Origin: Gammaproteobacteria bacterium
GTDB taxonomy: Bacteria > Pseudomonadota > Gammaproteobacteria > JAPPPA01
Direction: 5' to 3'
Assembly (NCBI GenBank): GCA_030425645.1
Contig: JAUHZK010000007.1
Location: 118,280-182,279 of the forward strand
DNA length: 64,000 bases
Part shown: positions 1 through 8,204 of the stretch, piece by piece
Numbering within the stretch: the stretch's first letter is position 1
Layout of the letters: every line of letters begins with the position of its first letter
Program-made: the position numbers and the translations under genes
The notes under the pieces: generated by a model
The model's database searches: none
What the model was told of the DNA's origin: nothing
Seen by the model: the letters and a program-made list of their open reading frames with translations, nothing else

Positions 1-2
1 GA

Positions 3-188
3 TTTTTATCGAAGCAGGAGCTAATAGATTTAACAGGCAAGAGGGCTGCTTCAGCCCAACGCCGTGCGTTAGATTTTATGAAACTGCCCTACATAAGGAG
101 ACCCGACGGCACACCAGTTGTCACGTCTGGAATCTTTGAAAGCAGAGGCAATAGGAAAAACTCACCTAACTGGGAGAGCTTGTCATGA
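3..188 (+). CDS. DUF4224-like protein, 3' fragment
   Basis: Open frame running in from the window edge, 61 codons then TGA at 186-188. It begins FLSKQELIDLTGKRAASAQ and continues with a PYIRRPDGTPVV-type stretch, which resembles the DUF4224 family of small phage/island proteins commonly encoded just before tyrosine integrases. Its stop overlaps the integrase ATG (ATGA, 185-188), so the two genes are probably translationally coupled. The 5' end lies outside the window. Family assignment is from remembered sequence pattern; the function is not known, though a role with the integrase, for example as excisionase or regulator, is plausible. Confidence 0.7.
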   Translation, partial: FLSKQELIDLTGKRAASAQRRALDFMKLPYIRRPDGTPVVTSGIFESRGNRKNSPNWESLS

Positions 189-1210
189 AATCATTTGCGC
201 AAGGAGTCCGCTGGAAGTGCGGCGCATATCGTTATCGCGTACCCCGCTGGGTAGAGCAAAGCACCGTGGATAGCGTATTCAACGGGAAAAGAGAATATAA
301 ATTAGGTAAAACCCAATATGAAGCGGCGGTCGAGTATGCCCGCGTTATGCGTGAGCTTGAGGGACCAATTAGTACCATAGTAACCATGGGCGACTTAATG
401 ACCCGTTATAGGTCGGAAGTCGTCCCTCTGAAGCACCCCAAGACTCAAACAAGCAATATCATTAGCTTAAACAGGCTTTACAGTGTTTTTGCCAATATTC
501 AACCAATTAACTTTGAGACCACTTTTGTCTTCCAATACCGAGACAAGCTAAAGGACACACGAACTAGCGCCAACAGAGACTTAGAAGTTTTAAGCCATCT
601 TTTTAGCAAAGCGATTGAGTGGGGGGTTATAAAAAACGAAGCACACCCAATGAGGGGATTGAACTATAAATATAGCAATCCCCCACGAGACAGGTACGTG
701 AGCGACACAGAAGTCGAAGAAGCCCTTAAGGTGGCTTCTCCATTCCTATACGCCTATATCCAGCTCAAGCTCTCTCTGGGGTTGCGCAAAGGCGACATGC
801 TACGCATTAAGCTCTCTGATTTGACTCCCGAGGGCATACAAGCGACCAATACTAAAACAGGCAAAAAAACTTTATATACGCTGACTCCAGAGAGAAAAAC
901 GGCATGGGACTTATGCCTTAAAGCTCGACCAAGGAGTCGCACTCACTTCAATCTTTTGTTCTGCACAAGAGACGGCAAACCCTATATTGACGAGCAAGGC
1001 ACAACCTCTGGTTTCGATAGTGTATGGCAACGCTTTATGAAAAAAGCTTTGGCAGAAACCAATCTAGAAGAAAGATTTACGGAACACGATCTAAGGGCAA
1101 AAGTTGCTAGCGACAGCAAAGACAGCGAACAAGCGCGCAAGCGTATGGGCCACACCAGCTCTGCCGTAACAGAACGCGTATATAGGAGAAAAGCTGAGAG
1201 AGCAGACTAA
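185..1210 (+). CDS. Tyrosine recombinase / integrase of an integrated element
   Basis: A 341-residue phage-type integrase that would catalyse site-specific integration and excision of a prophage or genomic island. The N-terminal part has an Arm-binding-like region; residues about 65-155 look like the core-binding domain. The catalytic set is complete: Arg201 in GLRKGDML, Lys224 in TKTGKK, His301 and Arg304 in EHDLRAK, His323 in MGHTSS and nucleophile Tyr333 in RVYRRK. It starts inside the stop of the DUF4224-like gene and its 3' end lies 67 bp from the 3' end of tRNA-Lys, a classic integrase/tRNA arrangement. It uses more AGA, AGG and ATA codons than the core genes, consistent with transfer. 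The element itself would extend leftwards beyond the window. Confidence 0.93.
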   Translation: MKSFAQGVRWKCGAYRYRVPRWVEQSTVDSVFNGKREYKLGKTQYEAAVEYARVMRELEGPISTIVTMGDLMTRYRSEVVPLKHPKTQTSNIISLNRLYSVFANIQPINFETTFVFQYRDKLKDTRTSANRDLEVLSHLFSKAIEWGVIKNEAHPMRGLNYKYSNPPRDRYVSDTEVEEALKVASPFLYAYIQLKLSLGLRKGDMLRIKLSDLTPEGIQATNTKTGKKTLYTLTPERKTAWDLCLKARPRSRTHFNLLFCTRDGKPYIDEQGTTSGFDSVWQRFMKKALAETNLEERFTEHDLRAKVASDSKDSEQARKRMGHTSSAVTERVYRRKAERAD

Positions 1211-1212
1211 CT

Positions 1213-1263
1213 CCGTGGGATAAACCACGGTTTGTGGGATAAGCTCTCCGGCCCGAAGGCCGG
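1213..1263. terminator. Two inverted repeats between integrase and tRNA-Lys
   Basis: CCGTGG/CCACGG (1213-1230, 6-nt loop) is followed on the plus strand by TTTGTGGG. CCGGCC-CGAA-GGCCGG (1248-1263) reads with a UUCG-type loop on the minus strand. Neither has a long U-tract, so they are weak terminator candidates for the integrase (plus) and for the tRNA-Lys transcript (minus). Confidence 0.35.
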
Positions 1264-1277
1264 AAACCCTTATAAAA

Positions 1278-1320
1278 TGGTGGGTCGTGTAGGATTCGAA
1301 CCTACGACCAATTGGTTAAA
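1278..1320. other. Putative attachment site in 3' half of tRNA-Lys
   Basis: Integrases next to a tRNA normally recombine within the 3' half of that tRNA, so the T-arm/acceptor segment here is the likely att core. The gene stays intact because the core duplicates the tRNA end. The second att copy should lie left of the window. This is inferred from gene arrangement only; no repeat partner is visible here. Confidence 0.35.
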
Positions 1321-1353
1321 AGCCAACTGCTCTACCAACTGAGCTAACGACCC
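1278..1353 (-). tRNA. tRNA-Lys (anticodon UUU)
   Basis: The minus strand folds as a standard 76-nt tRNA: 5' GGGTCGTTAGCTC, D-arm with AGTTGGTAGAGC, anticodon arm with loop CUUUUAA (anticodon UUU), T-arm GGTTCGAATCC, and acceptor 3' CGACCCA followed by an encoded CCA at 1280-1278. It sits downstream of queC on the same strand, as in Pseudomonas-type genomes. Its 3' end faces the integrase gene, which marks it as the probable integration site of the element on the left. Confidence 0.97.
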
Positions 1354-1440
1354 AAAACGCTGTTTGTAGCTTAACTACTTGCAAGCTGGTTGGTACAGCA
1401 TGCTAGCGAGGCGCGAATTCTACGAATTTATGCAAAAAAC

Positions 1441-2160
1441 TCAAGTGTTTTTTTCATCCGTTGCTAGGTATTGAGTCGGATCATCAACACCAGCCTCAGA
1501 AAAACCAGCTTGCCGTATACGGCAAGAGTCACAACGACCGCAGGCTTTACCTTCGGCATTGGCCTGATAACAGGAAACCGTTTGCCCGTAATCAACACCC
1601 AGAGCTAGGCCTTGGCGAATAATGTCTGCCTTAGTTAAATCAATTAGCGGCGTTTCGATCGCAATCGTGTCACCTTCGACACCGGCCTTGGTTGCCAAGT
1701 TAGCCATGGTTTGAAAAGCACTGATGTACTGCGGACGACAGTCGGGGTAGCCGGAGTAATCAACCGCATTAACGCCGGCAAAAATGGCCTGCGCTCCCAG
1801 CACCTCTGCGCAACCCAGAGCAACGCTGAGCATAATCGTATTCCGCGCCGGCACATAGGTAACCGGGATACCGCTCTCAAGCGGCTCATCGGCCTCATGC
1901 TCTGGCACAGCAATATCGTCGGTTAACGCTGAGCCACCGATGGCACGCATATCCACATCAACAATCCGGTGCTCAATGGCACCCAGTTGCTGGGCAACTC
2001 GCTTGGCGGCGTTTAGCTCTGCAATATGGCGCTGGCCATAAGAAACACTTAGGGCGTAACAGGCGTAGCCCTGAGCTTTAGCCATCGCCAAGGCGGTGGC
2101 AGAGTCCAAGCCACCCGAGAGCAGCACCACCGCGCGCTTATTGACAGCATAACTACACAC
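1441..2160 (-). CDS. queC: 7-cyano-7-deazaguanine (preQ0) synthase
   Basis: QueC converts 7-carboxy-7-deazaguanine, ATP and ammonia into preQ0 in the queuosine tRNA-modification pathway. The N-terminal PP-loop SGGLDS is at residues 15-20 of the chosen frame, and the C-terminal zinc site has Cys197, Cys207, Cys210 and Cys213 (CGRCDSC). The open frame extends to 2256 but that part lies inside queE and is not conserved in kind. The only start before the core is GTG at 2160, overlapping the queE stop by 8 bp, with GGGGA about 10 nt upstream. The protein is then 239 residues, close to the family's usual 220-235. It is coupled to queE, the enzyme of the preceding step. Confidence 0.95.
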   Translation of the reverse strand: MCSYAVNKRAVVLLSGGLDSATALAMAKAQGYACYALSVSYGQRHIAELNAAKRVAQQLGAIEHRIVDVDMRAIGGSALTDDIAVPEHEADEPLESGIPVTYVPARNTIMLSVALGCAEVLGAQAIFAGVNAVDYSGYPDCRPQYISAFQTMANLATKAGVEGDTIAIETPLIDLTKADIIRQGLALGVDYGQTVSCYQANAEGKACGRCDSCRIRQAGFSEAGVDDPTQYLATDEKNT

Positions 2161-2827
2161 CGGGCTTATTTCCCCATAGCAATTTGTGTAACTGCATTTG
2201 CAGCCGCACTGGAAGCTTGTCGTCCAAAATCCATTGCGCCAGCTCAGCAGCATCAAGCTGTTCGTGACTGGGCGAAAACAATACCGTACAGACGTCGGCT
2301 AACGACTTTTCCTGCAGCAGCTGTTTGGCCCAGTCATAGTCCGCCCGCGAACAAAGCACGATTTTAATTTGATCCTGTGGCGTTAAATGCGACAAGTTTT
2401 CCCATAAGTTTTTGTCGCATTCAGCCGAATCTGGAGTTTTTAAATCCAACACTCGGATCACCCTTGGATCGGTAACCGAGATATCCATAGCGCCACTGGT
2501 CTCGAGTGAAACACTCAGGCCTTCATCCAATAAGCGCGATAGAAACTGGGAGCAATTCTTTTGCGCCAGAGGCTCTCCCCCTGTGACACAAACATGAGGC
2601 GTACCGTGACTTTTAATTTCAGCCACTAGCTCATCAAAACTGCGCCAATCGCCACCATGAAATGAATAAGTGGTATCGCAATAAAGACAACGCAACGGGC
2701 AACCCGTTAGGCGCACAAACACAGTCGGCAAGCCAACTTGTAAGGCCTCACCCTGTAGCGAATAAAAGACTTCGGTAATTTTCAGGCGCTCGGCACGTTC
2801 GGCCAAGCGCCCTTTACTATCTGACAT
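2153..2827 (-). CDS. queE: 7-carboxy-7-deazaguanine synthase, radical SAM
   Basis: QueE is the radical-SAM enzyme that ring-contracts 6-carboxytetrahydropterin to 7-carboxy-7-deazaguanine, the substrate of QueC. The 224-residue protein carries a CX3CX2C iron-sulfur motif at Cys43, Cys47 and Cys50 (CPLRCLYC), the usual motif for most QueE proteins, and the SAM-binding VTGGEPL at 81-87. The N-terminal EVFYSLQGE segment is typical of the family. It lies between cpoB and queC and ends in TAG, overlapping the queC start. Location after tol-pal-cpoB is the standard gammaproteobacterial context. Confidence 0.96.
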   Translation of the reverse strand: MSDSKGRLAERAERLKITEVFYSLQGEALQVGLPTVFVRLTGCPLRCLYCDTTYSFHGGDWRSFDELVAEIKSHGTPHVCVTGGEPLAQKNCSQFLSRLLDEGLSVSLETSGAMDISVTDPRVIRVLDLKTPDSAECDKNLWENLSHLTPQDQIKIVLCSRADYDWAKQLLQEKSLADVCTVLFSPSHEQLDAAELAQWILDDKLPVRLQMQLHKLLWGNKPGV

Positions 2828-2832
2828 ATGAG

Positions 2833-3561
2833 TTAGAAGCTAGCGAGCTTTTGCTGCGCGAGTTTAGCCTGCGTAGTGCCGGCATAGTCGGTTACTACTT
2901 GTTGCAGCAACTTACGCGCTTCGTCTTTATGCCCTTGAGCCAAACGGGTATAGCCTAGCTTTAACATCGCATCACGGCCCTTTTTGCTGCCCGGGTATTG
3001 AGTCAACACCGCCTCAAAGGCTGTAGCCGCTTTAGCAAAGGACTGCCCCACATACAAACTTTCACCCAACCAATACTGGGCATTAGGTGCCAAATCATGC
3101 TGCGGGTATTGCTTCAAGAACTGCGTAAAGCCAACGTTGGCTTGGTCATAACGGCCTTTTTTCAATAAGCCGAAGGCCTGGTCATAGGCTAGCTTGGCAT
3201 TATCCGTTGCTACCGGCGAAGCGCCACCAGTGCTAGCACCGTTGGATTCCAACGCTTGCAAACGGCTATCCAAATCAACATAGAGATTTTTCTGCTGGGT
3301 GCGCAACTGGGTTAACTCAAAACTCATGCGCTCTAACTCACCACGTAACTCTCGTTCACGGGCCTGCAACTCTTGCAGGTCGGTAAACAGGTTCACTTGG
3401 TTTTGCCCCTGCGCACGACGCTCCAGATCAGCAAGCCTAGAGCTCATCTCGTTAAGTTTTACTTCCGTAGGGCTAGGCTGCCCCGGTTGCCCATTTAACG
3501 GCACACAGGCAGCAGCGCCAAGCACTAGCGAAGCAACACCAAGGCAACGGAAAAAACGCAT
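2833..3561 (-). CDS. cpoB: Cell division coordinator CpoB (YbgF), periplasmic TPR protein
   Basis: CpoB links the Tol-Pal machine with peptidoglycan synthesis during septation. From ATG 3561 it is 242 residues: a signal peptide ending near LGAAAC (Cys19, possibly lipidated although Ala at -3 is atypical), a predicted N-terminal coiled coil around residues 35-95 rich in Leu/Glu/Arg, and C-terminal TPR repeats from about 120 (AYDQAFGLLKKGRY, PNAQYWLGESLY, AMLKLGYTRLAQG). The frame also allows GTG at 3570, but ATG 3561 has AGG 8 nt upstream, placed in the last copy of a short repeat. It follows pal directly, as expected. Confidence 0.93.
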   Translation of the reverse strand: MRFFRCLGVASLVLGAAACVPLNGQPGQPSPTEVKLNEMSSRLADLERRAQGQNQVNLFTDLQELQARERELRGELERMSFELTQLRTQQKNLYVDLDSRLQALESNGASTGGASPVATDNAKLAYDQAFGLLKKGRYDQANVGFTQFLKQYPQHDLAPNAQYWLGESLYVGQSFAKAATAFEAVLTQYPGSKKGRDAMLKLGYTRLAQGHKDEARKLLQQVVTDYAGTTQAKLAQQKLASF

Positions 3562-3569
3562 GATAAACA

Positions 3570-3609
3570 CCTATGGGTTAGGCCCTATGAGTTAGGCCTA
3601 TGAGTTAGG
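3570..3609 (-). repeat. Three imperfect 13-14 bp tandem repeats before cpoB
   Basis: Units on the minus strand read CCTAACTCATAGG, CCTAACTCATAGGG and CCTAACCCATAGG. Each ends in an ATAGG that can act as a Shine-Dalgarno sequence; the copy nearest cpoB sits at ribosome-binding distance from ATG 3561. The repeats fill almost the whole pal-cpoB gap. Confidence 0.75.
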
Positions 3610-3616
3610 ACAACAA

Positions 3617-4150
3617 TTAGTAACGCAATTCAACACGGCGGTTCAAAGACCAGCTGCGCTCGTCATGACCCAACGCTGCCGGTTTTTCTTCACCATAGCT
3701 AAGGATACGAATCTGAGCTGGGGTCACGCCGTAAAGCAACATCATGCGACGCACTGATTCTGCCCGCTGTTGCCCCAAAGCAATATTGTATTCACGAGTA
3801 CCACGCTCATCGGCATGGCCTTCTAGCACGACACTCTCAGACGGCGTAGCCGCCAAGTACTTAGCGTGCGCCTCTACCAACTGGCGACCTTCAGCACTGA
3901 GGCTAGAGTCGTCAAAGGCAAAATAGATAACACGACTCTGCAGTGGCGAGTCGGGATGATTTAACGGGTCTACCTGCCAAGCCGGGCCACGCTCAATCGT
4001 AGTCACCTGGGCACCAGAGCCATTACTACCGTTGCTAGCAGCCGGGTCAAAACCACCATTTTCATCGGTTTTCACTACATCTTGACCACCACAAGCAGCC
4101 AACAGTGCAATTCCAGAAACCAGTAAACCGTTACGTAATATCTTGTTCAT
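3617..4150 (-). CDS. pal: Peptidoglycan-associated lipoprotein Pal
   Basis: Pal is the outer-membrane lipoprotein that binds peptidoglycan and TolB. The 177-residue protein has a lipoprotein signal with lipobox LAAC and lipidated Cys20, an acidic Ser/Gly-rich linker, and a C-terminal OmpA-like domain (about 70-177). That domain contains YFAFDDSSL, the LEGHADERGTREYNIALG peptidoglycan-binding stretch, and a final NRRVELRY. It lies between tolB and cpoB in the normal order, with short gaps indicating one operon. Confidence 0.97.
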   Translation of the reverse strand: MNKILRNGLLVSGIALLAACGGQDVVKTDENGGFDPAASNGSNGSGAQVTTIERGPAWQVDPLNHPDSPLQSRVIYFAFDDSSLSAEGRQLVEAHAKYLAATPSESVVLEGHADERGTREYNIALGQQRAESVRRMMLLYGVTPAQIRILSYGEEKPAALGHDERSWSLNRRVELRY

Positions 4151-4188
4151 TGTTAATTCCTAGCTGTACAAGCAATAGAAGAATAGGT

Positions 4189-5484
4189 CTATTTTACAAA
4201 AGGTGACCAAATAGGTTCACGAATATCACCAAAAGAGTCGCTAAGCCGTTGATGCACTTGGCCGTCAACCGACACCGCCGCCAACTCCGCGCGATTTCCG
4301 CGCTGCGTGGCGTAGACAATAATGGCACCGTTCGGCGAAAAGCTTGGCGACTCATCCAAAGCACCGTCAGTCAACGTCAGCTGGCTACGGCTAGCAATAT
4401 CAAATACGGCAATTTTATAACTACCGCGGTCATTGGTAACCAAGGTGAGTTTTTTGCCATCCGGCGAATAACGCGCGCGCAGATTTTCTTTACCTTCAAA
4501 CGTTAAGCGCTGGATACGATTGCTGGATAAATCCATTTCGTAAATTTGTGCACCGCCGCCACGGTTCGAGGTAAATACCAATTTGTCGCCATTCGGAGAA
4601 AACGCCGGCTCGGTATCAATCGAAGGATTACGCGTAAGGCGCTGTTTGCGCCCACTGGCAATATGGTGCAGCCAAATATCAATATTGCCGCCCTTTGAAA
4701 GCGTCAAAGCTATGCGGGAACCGTCTGGCGAAAATACCGGCGCGCCGTTAATGCCATCTTGGCTCGACACCTTAGTCCGCTGCCCCGTACGCAGGTCTTG
4801 AATATAAATAGCCGAGCGGCCCTTCTCAAAACTCACGTACGCAAGCTGCTGACCGTCTGGCGACCAAGTCGGTGACATTAATGGCTCAGCCGAACGGGTT
4901 ACTGGGCGCGGATTGGCACCGTCAATATCTGCCACATTCAAGACATATTGCAGGCCACCATCACGCTGAGTAAGAGAGACATAGGCGATATTGGTATTAA
5001 ATGCGCCTCGCTCACCCAAAATTTTCTCGTAAATCAGGTCGCTAATGTAGTGCGCACCGGCGCGCTCCTGCCCTTTAGCCACAGGAATGTTATAGGCCGA
5101 CAGGCGCTCCTGCTTAAACACGTCCAGCAGTTCAAATTGGTAGATATAGCCGCCATTTCCGGCCGGCTTAATATTGCCCACCACCAGAAAATCCATATCG
5201 AGAATGCGCCAGTTCGGATAGTCCACGGCCGCCGACGTGCTAGGTTTCTCTAACATATCGCCACGCGCCATCGCCTTAAAGCGCCCGGTGAGCTGTAAGT
5301 CGGTTTCAATAATGCGAGCGACGTCATTATCGCCGGTGCTGGCGCCCTCCAACATCTCAAATGGCACCACCGCAATCGGTAAAGCGCCGACTGCACCTTG
5401 TGTAATTTCAACCTTAAGCACAGCCTGCGCTGGCAACCAGCAAGAGGCTAAAACAAGGATGGCAACTCGGAAAAACGATTTCAT
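4189..5484 (-). CDS. tolB: Tol-Pal system beta-propeller protein TolB
   Basis: TolB is the periplasmic protein that shuttles between Pal and TolA. I chose ATG 5484, giving 431 residues, matching the usual length of about 430; the frame extends to a TTG at 5505. A signal peptide covers about residues 1-21 (ending PAQA), followed by the N-terminal domain and a six-bladed propeller in which at least five blades show the SPDG/SPNG motif ([40 protein letters not shown]). The ribosome-binding site is weak, suggesting coupling to tolA, whose stop is 30 bp upstream. Confidence 0.96.
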   Translation of the reverse strand: MKSFFRVAILVLASCWLPAQAVLKVEITQGAVGALPIAVVPFEMLEGASTGDNDVARIIETDLQLTGRFKAMARGDMLEKPSTSAAVDYPNWRILDMDFLVVGNIKPAGNGGYIYQFELLDVFKQERLSAYNIPVAKGQERAGAHYISDLIYEKILGERGAFNTNIAYVSLTQRDGGLQYVLNVADIDGANPRPVTRSAEPLMSPTWSPDGQQLAYVSFEKGRSAIYIQDLRTGQRTKVSSQDGINGAPVFSPDGSRIALTLSKGGNIDIWLHHIASGRKQRLTRNPSIDTEPAFSPNGDKLVFTSNRGGGAQIYEMDLSSNRIQRLTFEGKENLRARYSPDGKKLTLVTNDRGSYKIAVFDIASRSQLTLTDGALDESPSFSPNGAIIVYATQRGNRAELAAVSVDGQVHQRLSDSFGDIREPIWSPFVK

Positions 5485-5514
5485 AATCAGCAATTCACTA
5501 TTCAAACAGGCACG

Positions 5515-6531
5515 CTACTGCGGCCTAAATAAAAATTCTATCTCGCGCTCAAACACATCAGGGTTTGGCGGCGCAGGCAACGGCGACGCATCCTCAACGG
5601 CTTTCACAACCGAGCGTTGAAACAAGGCGTTGCCACCGCAACGAGACGTTTGCGGCTCTACTCGCACCACTTCACCACCGGGAATCTGGGTCACGCGCAA
5701 TACGCATTCCGCCACCTCAGCAGTATCAGGACGAATCCATTGCCGCTGTACCGCCTGCGCGATTAGGCCGCGATAGATTTCCCGGTCACGCGCTGCTTCA
5801 TCACTATTCTCTTCAGCCGCAATCGCCGCTGCCAATTCACTTTCTAGCGCCGCTCGACGGCGCGCCTCTTCGGCACGCTTTTTAGCCGCGGCTTCCTCTT
5901 TAGCCTTACGTTCTGCGGCCGCCTTCTGACGCGCCGCCTCCTCAGCTTTCGCCTTGCGCTCAGCTTCTGCTTGCTGCGCAGCTAACTTGGCCTGCTCTTC
6001 GGCAATGCGCTTATTCTCGGCCTCCAACTTAGCTTTGGCCTCGGCTTCTTTCTTTTTCTGAGCTGCAACTTCTTTCAAACGTTGCTCTTCGGCAATTCGT
6101 TGTTTTTCAACTTCTGCTTTGCGGCGTTCTTCAGCCTTGCGCTTTTCGGCTAAGGCCGCCAAACGCTGCTGCTCTTTTTCACGTTCCGCTTTAGCCTTCT
6201 GCGCTTCGGCTTTGCGTTTTTTCTCTAAGGCTTGCAGGCGCTTTTCTTCTTCTTGGCGCTTCTTTTTAGCCTCAGCCGCGGCGGCCTTAAGTTTATTCTG
6301 GCGGTCTTCTTCAGCCTGTTTCTTTTGATCTTCCAAGGCCTGTAGACGCGCCACTTCCTGCTCAACCTGATTGGCATCCAACACTTCGGCCAGCACCGGC
6401 TCGGGCAGGTTGTTACTAGGCGGTGGCAGTACGGTTTTACCACTATCTAAATTAAAGGTAATTAACAGCGAGCCAAGCAGCACAACGTGTAAACCGACCG
6501 AGCTAAAAAAAGCTTTAATGGTAGTGAGCAT
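5515..6531 (-). CDS. tolA: Cell envelope integrity protein TolA
   Basis: TolA spans the periplasm, coupling the proton-driven TolQR motor to Pal/TolB. The 338-residue protein shows the three TolA domains: one N-terminal membrane helix (about residues 8-26), a long Ala/Lys/Glu/Arg-rich helical domain II (about 55-240, low complexity with repeated KAEAEAK-like units), and a C-terminal globular domain with IAQAVQRQWIRP and two cysteines (in AECVLR and TSRCGG) expected to form a disulfide. It starts 1 nt after the tolR stop, so translation is probably coupled. Confidence 0.96.
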   Translation of the reverse strand: MLTTIKAFFSSVGLHVVLLGSLLITFNLDSGKTVLPPPSNNLPEPVLAEVLDANQVEQEVARLQALEDQKKQAEEDRQNKLKAAAAEAKKKRQEEEKRLQALEKKRKAEAQKAKAEREKEQQRLAALAEKRKAEERRKAEVEKQRIAEEQRLKEVAAQKKKEAEAKAKLEAENKRIAEEQAKLAAQQAEAERKAKAEEAARQKAAAERKAKEEAAAKKRAEEARRRAALESELAAAIAAEENSDEAARDREIYRGLIAQAVQRQWIRPDTAEVAECVLRVTQIPGGEVVRVEPQTSRCGGNALFQRSVVKAVEDASPLPAPPNPDVFEREIEFLFRPQ

Positions 6532-6532
6532 G

Positions 6533-6985
6533 CTACTGCGCAGCCTCTAGGTTACGGATTGCTGGCGGCGGGTCCGTAATCAAACCGACCTTTGGTGCAC
6601 CGGCCTTTTGCAGTAGCGCCATCGCCGACACAACACGACCATAGTTGACGCCACGGTCACCTTTCACCATTACTGGGGTATTTGGCTTTAGTCGCAATAC
6701 CGCGGCAGCTCTAGCCATCAATATCTGTGGCGCAACCGGTTGATCCGGCTCGTCACCGACGTTTAAAAAGAATTGGCCGTCAGCATCAACACTCACCACT
6801 AGGGGTTCCTGACCTTCCGCCTCACTCGGATCCAAGGCCTTAGCATCCGCCTTCGGCAGATCCACCGTCACCCCCTGGGTTAACAAAGGCGCGGTAATCA
6901 TAAAGATCACCAGTAGCACCAACATCACATCGATATAGGGCACTACGTTCATTTCCGCCATTACGCGACGTTTTTGCTTAGCCAT
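6533..6985 (-). CDS. tolR: Tol-Pal motor protein TolR
   Basis: TolR, with TolQ, forms the inner-membrane proton channel that energises TolA. The 150-residue protein has a short cytoplasmic N-terminus (KQKRR), one membrane helix around residues 15-37 (VPYIDVMLVLLVIFMITAP) carrying the essential Asp19 in the YIDVMLVL motif of the ExbD/TolR family, and a periplasmic domain ending after a VKGDRGVNYG motif. It lies 27 bp after tolQ and 1 nt before tolA. Confidence 0.96.
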   Translation of the reverse strand: MAKQKRRVMAEMNVVPYIDVMLVLLVIFMITAPLLTQGVTVDLPKADAKALDPSEAEGQEPLVVSVDADGQFFLNVGDEPDQPVAPQILMARAAAVLRLKPNTPVMVKGDRGVNYGRVVSAMALLQKAGAPKVGLITDPPPAIRNLEAAQ

Positions 6986-7012
6986 AAGTTATTCCCGAAC
7001 GAGCTGGCCGCC

Positions 7013-7705
7013 TTACGCCTTGTCTGCAGGGCCTTGTAGGTGGCGCAACAAGATCTGCGTCAACTCTTCAGCAAAGGTTTCATAGCGCGTATCCAGTCGT
7101 TCTACCCGATTAGACAAACCGTTGTAGGCCACCACCGCCGGAATCGCTGCAAACAAACCCATGGCTGTAGCCACCAAGGCTTCTGCAATACCTGGTGCAA
7201 CCATCGACAGCGTTGCCTGCTGCACGCCGCCTAAGGCTCTGAACGAGTTCATGATGCCCCAAACAGTACCGAACAAGCCGACATAGGGAGAGGTGGAGCC
7301 AATCGTCGCCAGCATTGTCAATTCGGCTTCTAAGCTGTCGATTTCGCGGGTAGTGTGGACTTTCATCGCGCGCGTAATGGCCTCATCCGGCGCAAAACCA
7401 TGACGCGGTTTGTCCTCATCCTGAGCAACCCGCAAATACTCTTTAAAGCCCGCCAAAAAGATTGCCGCCAAACCCTGCTGTTGACCGCTTTCGCGGACCT
7501 GGTGGTACAACTGCGTGAGATCGTCAGCTTTCCAAAACTGCTGCTCAAAGTTCTGTGCCGCCTTTTGGGCCACGGCCAGCTGGCGACGTTTTTTCAGAAT
7601 AATCGTCCAAGACGCCACTGAAGCTAACAGCAGCATTAGCATCACTAACTGCACCAGCAAGCTAGCGCCAGTAATAAGCCCCAAAATCGACATATCGTGG
7701 TTCAT
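7013..7705 (-). CDS. tolQ: Tol-Pal motor protein TolQ
   Basis: TolQ is the polytopic partner of TolR in the proton-driven Tol motor. The 230-residue protein has three predicted membrane segments: residues about 12-36, and two near 135-155 and 170-195 containing the family hallmarks TSPYVGLFGTVWGIM and APGIAEALVATAMGL. A GGAAG ribosome-binding site precedes ATG 7705. The gene follows ybgC by 8 bp in the standard ybgC-tolQRAB-pal operon. Confidence 0.97.
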   Translation of the reverse strand: MNHDMSILGLITGASLLVQLVMLMLLLASVASWTIILKKRRQLAVAQKAAQNFEQQFWKADDLTQLYHQVRESGQQQGLAAIFLAGFKEYLRVAQDEDKPRHGFAPDEAITRAMKVHTTREIDSLEAELTMLATIGSTSPYVGLFGTVWGIMNSFRALGGVQQATLSMVAPGIAEALVATAMGLFAAIPAVVAYNGLSNRVERLDTRYETFAEELTQILLRHLQGPADKA

Positions 7706-7713
7706 GTTTCTTC

Positions 7714-8145
7714 CTATTCAGCCGCGCCTAATGCCGCCGCTCCTTGAATAAATTTTTGTTGCACTTCGGCTGGTATCCGCACCGGCTTCAAGCTAACCGC
7801 ATCAACGGCCGCGGCGCGCACGTTACCACTCAGCAAAACCGCTTCCGGTGTCTCTCCCGCGCGCCATATTCGCTGTTCAAAGCTCAGGCTGGCCTTGCCT
7901 ATTTGCACATTTTCTACTGACACTAGCAGCTCGTCGTTATAACGCGCTGGTTTGATCCAATTTAACTGGCTCGCGGTCACCACAAAGACGACGCCGCTGT
8001 TGTCACGCACTTGATCCTGTTCAATACCAATGGAGCGTAACCATTCACTGCGCGCACGCTCCATAAAGTGGAGGTAGCGGGCGTGATAAACAATTTGTCC
8101 AGCATCGGTATCTTCCCAATAGACCCGAATTGGCCAAGTAAACAC
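7714..8145 (-). CDS. ybgC: Acyl-CoA thioesterase YbgC, Tol-Pal associated
   Basis: A hot-dog-fold thioesterase of the 4-hydroxybenzoyl-CoA thioesterase family that sits at the head of tol-pal operons. The catalytic Asp is in the YWEDTDAGQIVYHARYLHF motif. I chose GTG 8145, giving 143 residues beginning VFTWPIRVYWED, which aligns with the start of known YbgC proteins; GAGG lies 11 nt upstream. The frame continues to a TTG at 8169 with no ribosome-binding site. It lies between ruvB and tolQ, as in Pseudomonas and relatives. Confidence 0.93.
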   Translation of the reverse strand: MFTWPIRVYWEDTDAGQIVYHARYLHFMERARSEWLRSIGIEQDQVRDNSGVVFVVTASQLNWIKPARYNDELLVSVENVQIGKASLSFEQRIWRAGETPEAVLLSGNVRAAAVDAVSLKPVRIPAEVQQKFIQGAAALGAAE

Positions 8146-8204
8146 GGCTAGCCCAACCTCGCTATACAAGCACAGACCATTGCTAGGCGCTTCTGTTCCA
8201 TCCG

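Noticed and set aside
2161..2256. N-terminal extension of the queC frame
   Set aside because: It lies wholly inside queE, has no QueC-like sequence, and GTG 2160 gives the normal length.
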